A stretch of 64,000 bases of DNA from Gnetum montanum. Its lineage: Eukaryota; Streptophyta; Gnetopsida; Gnetales; Gnetaceae. The notes below the pieces were generated by a model, which saw only the letters and a program-made list of their open reading frames with translations, was not told where the DNA came from and ran no database searches. The position numbers and the translations under genes were made by a program. The stretch is from the NCBI GenBank assembly GCA_015680685.1, contig MNCI01014449.1:115080-179079 (forward strand). Direction: 5' to 3'. Positions 56,712 through 64,000 of the stretch are shown piece by piece. Within the stretch, counting starts at the first letter, position 1; the number at the start of each line of letters is the position of its first letter.

Positions 56712-59571
56712 ATGACACCTAAAGAAAAGCACACACAGGAAGGAGGACTATCCCAACCAAGGGACAAACAACCATGAATAGGAAGGGATCAAGAATAACC
56801 CTGTGAGCAAGCAGAAACCCATGCAATAAGACCTCTTTGGGAGGAGCCTGAAGTGGTATCTTTTTGATAGATTTCCAAAGAAGCAGTTGCAACAAAATAG
56901 TCTCACTGAGATGAGGCACAAAAACCTAGACTGAACCTTGAGGTTACTTTGATGGAGGCCTACCTCAAGTAGATCGTGAACAAGGAGGTCTAGAAATCTA
57001 TGCTCCAAGAATTAAACTTTGGACCTTTCTTGGAGTTCACACCTCTAGAAATTAAAGATCAATTTCATAACTCTCCCATGTGGCCCACAATCACTTCCGA
57101 CAGGGACTGGTACGTGGAAGAGACATACTTATTCTGGAACAATTGGTAAGCAAGTTCAGTGGTCAAGATCAAGGACATTTCAGTGTCTTACTCAGTGAAA
57201 ACCATTGTTGAGGCCCTTAGGTTACCAGAAACTAGGGAAAATCTTGCAGAAGTTCCAAAGCAGGTAGATTTGGCATTAAAAAGAAATGGATGCAGTGGTG
57301 TTATGGAGTGAACCACAAGGAGTTCAGTGCACTAACCATAGTGGAACATGCATATTTCAAGATTACAGCCTTTCACATCAATCCAACAATGAGGTCAAGC
57401 AAGATCATAGCCTTCTTTGCTCGTGCATGTGCTGCTCTACGCGATAAATTCCCAATCAACCTTCTATAGCTGATCTATCTAAAGATAGAAAAGCCATTTA
57501 AGGAAAATGAATATGGAAGGAAGACACTACCTTTCCCATGCATCATCAAAAAGTTATGCAAGAAGGGAGGCATAACATGCTATATGAATGACATCATCTG
57601 ATGCGCTCCGATCGCTTCCTGGGTGGAAATGATGAAGGACAAAGTGTTTGCCAAAGTCATTTAAGAAGAGAAGTAGCAACAACCACCTCCACTATCCACT
57701 CATGAAACAATGCCAGAGGCCCATGCTACCATTGAGAGCATGCCCAAACTCTAAGAGCAGCTCTTGCAATAGCAAGAGTAGCAAGCAAGAACAAGCAGTG
57801 GTGATTCATTTGTGTATCATCCAATAATAAGCCACCTTAATGAAGTGCCCCAAACAATAAGTTAGATGGAAGATGGTGGACTAATTTTCTTAGCCCAATG
57901 AATGCAACTGACCATGAGGTCAAATCCTTGCAGTCAAGAGGTAATGGTATCTCTCTCACAATAGTGGTAATTCCTAGAAATCTTTGGGAACGTTGCTACC
58001 TTTTCGGTGCATTTGGAGGAGGGTGAAGGGGCAATTATCTTAGTGATGCAACATCATGGACAGGAGACAGTGGCCAAGGTAGTTGCTGATAGAATTATCA
58101 AAGTACTTAATGCACCTATGACATTTGTACTAGATGTTTCTACACTGAGAGATGTGCAAATATCCATAGGGACCGTTAGCGGTAGATTGAGTGTAGCCTA
58201 GCATGAAGAATTGCTGAACAAACTTGTGGGAACCAGGCAGTTGATTCCAAATTTCTTTGATCTTCTAGATACCATCATTGCAACCTAGTCAGAGCTACTA
58301 GAAGTAAGGGACAAATGCATCATAATGGATGGGCAACTAGAAATAGCAAGAGCACAAAACCAATGCTTGGCTATGGAGGTTGCTAAATTAAGGGCTCACC
58401 TTGCTGATCTTGTGTTTCTTAACCCAGCATTAACACGAGATGAAACTTTCAAATAACTTTAGGACCAACTCAAAAAGGTTGAGGACACAAAGGAGACAAC
58501 TGTCTTTAACTAGTCCTTGGCCAATGCCACAATGCACAACATCCAGAAGAACTTGGCCTAAACATGCTAGAAGATTGAGATTTTGATCATAGAGAATCAT
58601 CTCTTGTGGAATGTTGATGTGCAGAAGTAGTAGTTAGCAGATTTTATCCATCAACAGTAGGAGCAACTAGCTAGAGTGAACAATGAATTAAGAAAATTGA
58701 TAGCAGAAAATAGAAACCTCTCCATGGAAGAAGTCCATGCCTCACGCCAAAAGTTTGCAATTGAGATCGTTGCTTGGAAAAATAAGGCCTTGAAGTTTGA
58801 GAGAGTGAAGAATCAGTATAGGGACTAGGTGGGATTACATAAAAAATCAATGAAAAAGAAATCTAGTTGGCAAAGGTAAAAGTAAATGAGGCCCTCCAAT
58901 AGTTCCAATAAGGAGGCAACGTGTGGCAACCTATCTTAGATGGGCTGAACGCATACAACAAAGCTAAAATCTGCTTGAAAGAGTTGCAGATTGAAGAGAT
59001 GACAAAGTACATTAAGCTTGCCAATCTTCAGTATGCAAACTTGGCAATGCTAACTATTGAAAAGCTGTGGTCAAACTTGGAGAAACAAGTAGCTAGCTCA
59101 TACTTGTTGTATAAGGCAAAGTTCAAGCACCATAAAGAGACTAAGCAAAAGTTTGAGACTACAAACGCCAAACTTGAGGTTCTCAAGGCAAAGTTCACTA
59201 ATCAACGATCAACTGTTTAGAACTTGGCCAAAAGGGTGAATGATTACCATAAGCTTCAGAATACACTTAGAGTGTTCAACATCGAACATAAACAATTCGT
59301 TACCTAGTTCATGAATGTGAATGAGTTGTTCCCTACAATGCCCTATCCATGGGATGTTCCCATTTTGGCCCACATTGGTCATGTCATGTGGACCATGAAT
59401 GATTCTTAGAGTAAGGAGGAGAAGATGAAGACATTATTGAACACCTTTTGTCTTCCACCAGAAGTTGTAGCTACCGTAGGACAACCACAATTGTTTCAAC
59501 CACTACGTATGCCCGAAGTTGAAGAAGGCCCTTCCAAGCCTTAAGAGCCTTCATCACCTAGGATTGTTTGA
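56712..59571 (+). pseudogene. Accessory ORF of element D (broken)
   Basis: MTPKEKHTQEG at 56712; stop 59569-59571; about 950 codons. N-terminal globular region (57000-57640): ELNFGPFLEFTPLEI, RDWYVEETYLFWNNW, ISVSYSVKTIVEALRLPE, then after a frameshift LTIVEHAYFKITAFHINP, LPFPCIIKKLCKKGGITCY and a MNDII block. The spacing resembles the putative plant transposon protein domain (family recalled, not searched). A Gln-rich linker and SFVYHPIISHLNEVPQ follow. A long coiled-coil-like part (58200-59220) includes an open 99-codon stretch (58921-59220). The C-terminal block LAKRVNDYHKLQN, MNVNELFPTMPYPWDVPIL and EEKMKTLLNTFCLPPEV is conserved in B, C and F. No signal peptide or clear membrane segment. 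Most stops fall where sister copies read Gln or Trp. Confidence 0.75.
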
Positions 59572-59785
59572 TCTTCTTCATCGTTTTCGTGCCTTCAGAG
59601 GAATTGTGTTTGTCAATTTTATCCTGGGGTTCAATTTTGTTGTCATGAACACCAAAAGTTTGTAATCATTGTAAACCGTACACTTGGGTACTCAATTTTT
59701 GTTGTGTTGTTTGTGTGTTTGTTTTGTCAGTCAATAATCCCATACCATCCCAAATTTTGTAAAAAACTCGATGACGAGTTTTCAT

Positions 59786-59800
59786 TTAGTCGTGGGGATA
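59786..59800 (+). other. Polypurine tract of element D
   Basis: TTAGTCGTGGGGATA directly before the 3' LTR. Confidence 0.75.
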
Positions 59801-60668
59801 TGATGAGTTGCATGGTTCGATCGATGCCTCGATGTGATCCTATTGACGGGATCTCATCAAGGTGATCTCGTTGACGCAAGGTTTGACCCATTAACGTGTA
59901 CTTGTTGATGGGGCACCCTGTTTCGCCTATAAATGTATGCCTACTTGCTGCATTTATGACATTCCTTTCATAGTTGTAGCAAAGTGCTTGTATTTTTTCC
60001 TCTCATAAGTTAGAATATTTTCTAAGTGCCTATAGTAACAGTCAAAGAGTGTATGGATCTTTATTCGAGCATTGTTGTACCTAAGCACTTCAGTGTGTAC
60101 AATAATAAAGATGAGCTTTCTATTCAAACCTTGCAACACTTAGACTAGATTAATTATTTCCTTTATGCCTTTAATATTCCAACAATTTTATTTAATGTTT
60201 TAACTAATTATGTAATTAAGCAATTAATAGCGATTAAATAACATGCACAAGTACGACCACTTCAAACATGTCTAACACTTGGTAATACCAGTAACGCTTA
60301 ATGTTTGGTAACCGAGTAGCACTATATGTGTTCAAGATGTATACAATAAGTGGGAACAAATGCTTATGTTAAAACTAGTTAAATATTAGCTAGCTATTAA
60401 ATTAATTTAGTTATTAAATTCTTTCTTCTTTACTCTTAGGTGACTTAGAACATAAAAGACAAAATGATAAAAATCACATACCTTAGTTACACTTAATTAT
60501 TCACTTGAACTTCACAAGTGGAACTGGGAAGATAACAATTGCAATGGTTAATTTCACCTCTTAGAACCAGTGTACGAAGAAACCTAAAGTCTTTGGAATT
60601 CAACCAAATTGTTGAGTGAATGCTAATGATTCATATGGTTAAGCATAGGGAATACTTGCTGCTCATCA
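59801..60668 (+). repeat. 3' LTR of element D
   Basis: 868 bp, TGATGAGTTGCATGG to CTCATCA, followed by ACATC. TATA box CCTATAAATGTATG near 59928-59941. Poly(A) signal AATAAAGATGAG near 60105. The GGTAATACCAGTAA / GGTAACCGAGTAG block is at 60280-60320. Confidence 0.95.
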
Positions 60669-61685
60669 ACATCTTTAAGCACCTTCTTCAAATAAGTAAA
60701 AATACTAGTTTAACTATATATTTATGATATATATCTATTATTTGGCCAAGAGAATTTTTTATATTTTTAAAATTAATAAAATCTCAAATTGTTTCACTTA
60801 GAATTGATTTTTATCTTGAAAACAAAAATCAAAACCAATATACACTATCTCAACCAAAATTATAATCCCATGAAAAAGTTATCTCAACGAAGCATTACGT
60901 CGATGACTATTTAATTACATTGACATAGTCCAATTACGTAACTTGCCCTCACCATTACAACAATAAAATCATTGAACTATTTAACTGTGACCCTAAAGAG
61001 GACTCTCTTAACAAGGCTAGTAATTGACCTCTCAACCTAAACTAAGTGAAAGTGAACTTAAGTATTAAACTCAAATTGACTATTAGACAATAAGACATAT
61101 AACTAACATAATAGTTGACAATTTAGAAATATAATAATTCTTTAAGAATGAGTAAACCATAAAACACTTGCCTAATAAAACAGAGGTAACTACTTTAACT
61201 ACCTATTATTGACGTTGAATTCAATTTCAACATTGTGCAAATTGAAAACTTACTTATGACTTGCGAATGCAGACCATAGACCTTAACAAACAAGGCATAC
61301 ACCTCGTTAAACAATGATTAGCATGAGAACTCCACAAGCAAAATTTATCAAAATTTTGTATTTGTAAAGGTGGTAAATAGCCAACAAAATACTTGAGTAT
61401 AACATAAAAATGCCTCAAGCGTGCAATTATAAATACCCTCTCTTATCTACTTCGCTTTTTTAAACTAAAAGAGCACATCTAACCCGTTGAATTTGACCTA
61501 AAAACCATTCGAAATGGCTAGGAGAGGCAAAAGAACGTTATATATTCACGAATCTAAAAAAAAAAAAAAAAAAAAATCACCGTCGGCAAGAACTCTCCCA
61601 GTCTCCCTTCCGAGTGACCAGCAATTTACATTTCTGCATTCTAGCTATGAGTGATCTTTGTTTCATTTCTCATCTCCGTTAACTT
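60669..61685. other. AT-rich intergenic DNA
   Basis: No gene, LTR or known repeat recognised. It contains a 21-base A run at 61556-61576, which could be a microsatellite or the tail of an old non-LTR insertion; I see no target duplication to support the second. Confidence 0.5.
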
Positions 61686-61835
61686 ATGGAGGAACAAAAA
61701 GAGTGTCTAAGGGCCCCACAAATGGTAAGAAATACAGAGATAGATGACGATGAAGAACCAGAATCATCTACTGGCTTCAAAGATGTAGCAGGAATCCAGG
61801 ATAAGAAGAAGAAGGCAAACTGTGATGTACAATGA
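61686..61835 (+). other. Short acidic ORF, doubtful gene remnant
   Basis: ATG to TGA, 49 codons (MEEQKECLRAPQMVRNTE, then DDDEEPESSTGFKDVAG). A second overlapping frame continues with an Asn/Gln/Glu/Asp-rich stretch to about 61971. The composition is unlike the surrounding AT-rich DNA and both readings look protein-like, so a decayed exon or a retroelement linker fragment is possible. No family recognised. Confidence 0.25.
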
Positions 61836-62474
61836 TCAAAATGATGATGAAGAACAAAGTTTGGACACAGACAACGAGCCTTTGGGTAATGATCAGGGAG
61901 AACAAAATAATCAAGAAAACAATGATAAAGTACCTGAAGAAACTTGTCTGCCAACCAACCAACCAACTAGGTGACAACATGTGAAGTAAGAAATAAAAAT
62001 TCAAACTTGTACACAAAATTTGACATTGAAACCTTAGGTCATAGGTTTAAGAACTTTGAGTTTTGAAAAAATTTCTGTATTAGTAATTTCTGAAGTTGAT
62101 ATTGCCTTGACAAATCCAGACGGTTAGTGAAGATAGTAAATAAATGGCCTAAAGCATAAAATTTTAAAAACATTTGAAAGCATGAAATTTCCTCATGGAA
62201 AAACATTATTTTAACCTTCATTCAATGGCCTAAAGCCGAGAATTTCTACGCTATGCAATGATCATATCCATAAGTAGGCCCACAAAACCTTTGGATACCG
62301 TGGGTTATCATATAAGATTATTCTTACTTTACTATGACATTGAAAAATAATCACTTTAAACGGAAATTTTGAGTTAGAACTTCAAAAGTCCTACAAGCCT
62401 ACTTTTGTTTTCTATGTAAAAAATAGCACACTACTTGAAACGGAGGGTCAAACATGTAACGCGTATTAGCTCGA

Positions 62475-64000
<1,526 letters not shown>

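Larger units (their letters stand above)
37813..60668 (+). mobile_element. Element D: Ty3/gypsy retrotransposon with accessory gene, host to nested F and H
   Basis: Target duplication ACATT (37808-37812) and ACATC (60669-60673). Its own sequence lies at 37813-38164, 47449-52983 and 53847-60668. The order is LTR, PBS, gag, PR, RT, RNase H, IN, post-pol noncoding with internal promoter, intron, accessory ORF, PPT, LTR. It is the most complete copy of the gene set in the window, though every ORF is broken. Confidence 0.92.

Noticed and set aside
61556-61576. A21 run as the poly(A) tail of a LINE/SINE or retro-pseudogene
   Set aside because: No target duplication and no recognisable upstream element; kept only as a simple repeat.

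Overview
The window is nuclear DNA of a seed plant with a large, repeat-rich genome. Two things point there: a plant-type TEY MAP kinase gene with canonical plant introns at the right end, and about 60 kb of nested Ty3/gypsy LTR retrotransposons on the left. The sequence does not fix the species. The elements belong to one broad group, Athila/Tat-like by their tRNA-Asp primer site, a long Gag with a non-canonical CCHC motif, and an extra gene after pol. I name them A to H here.

Layout. A (1-~6362, minus) is a pol-containing copy whose gag start and 5' LTR are lost. It abuts a Ty1/copia reverse-transcriptase remnant (6363-6895), which resumes at 37098. B (6896-37097, plus) sits inside that copia copy. 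B is itself interrupted by C (12807-22010, minus, TSD AACTT/AACTC), E (22633-29589, plus, TSD CCAAG) and the solo LTR G (34114-35128, TSD gCTTG/aCTTG). D (37813-60668, plus, TSD ACATT/ACATC) is interrupted by F (38165-47448, minus, TSD CACTT), which lies inside D's 5' LTR, and by the solo LTR H (52984-53846, minus, TSD GAACC). After D come about 1.8 kb of AT-rich intergenic DNA and the last three exons of the MAP kinase gene (62475-63372, minus); the rest of that gene lies beyond the window. N gaps at 27581-27843 and 53191-53697 both fall inside repeats.

Most interesting structure. B, C, D and F each carry a third gene after pol (or, in C and F, after gag). It appears to be an autonomous transcription unit. 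In B, C and D a TATA box lies in the post-pol noncoding region; in F the TATA is missing. All four then show a splice donor and an intron of about 284-357 nt, ending exactly at the ATG of the extra ORF (the C acceptor is mutated). The DNA upstream of the internal TATA reuses the short palindromic motifs found in the U3 of the same element's own LTR (for example GACGTC in F). A second polypurine tract resembling the 3' PPT lies at the start of the same noncoding region in B, C, E and F. C and F keep gag and this extra gene but have no protease, reverse transcriptase, RNase H or integrase, so they look like a TR-GAG-type non-autonomous family that kept the accessory gene.

All retroelement genes seen are decayed: many stops, frameshifts and lost catalytic residues. 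The MAP kinase exons are intact. No CRISPR arrays, rRNA or tRNA genes were found.
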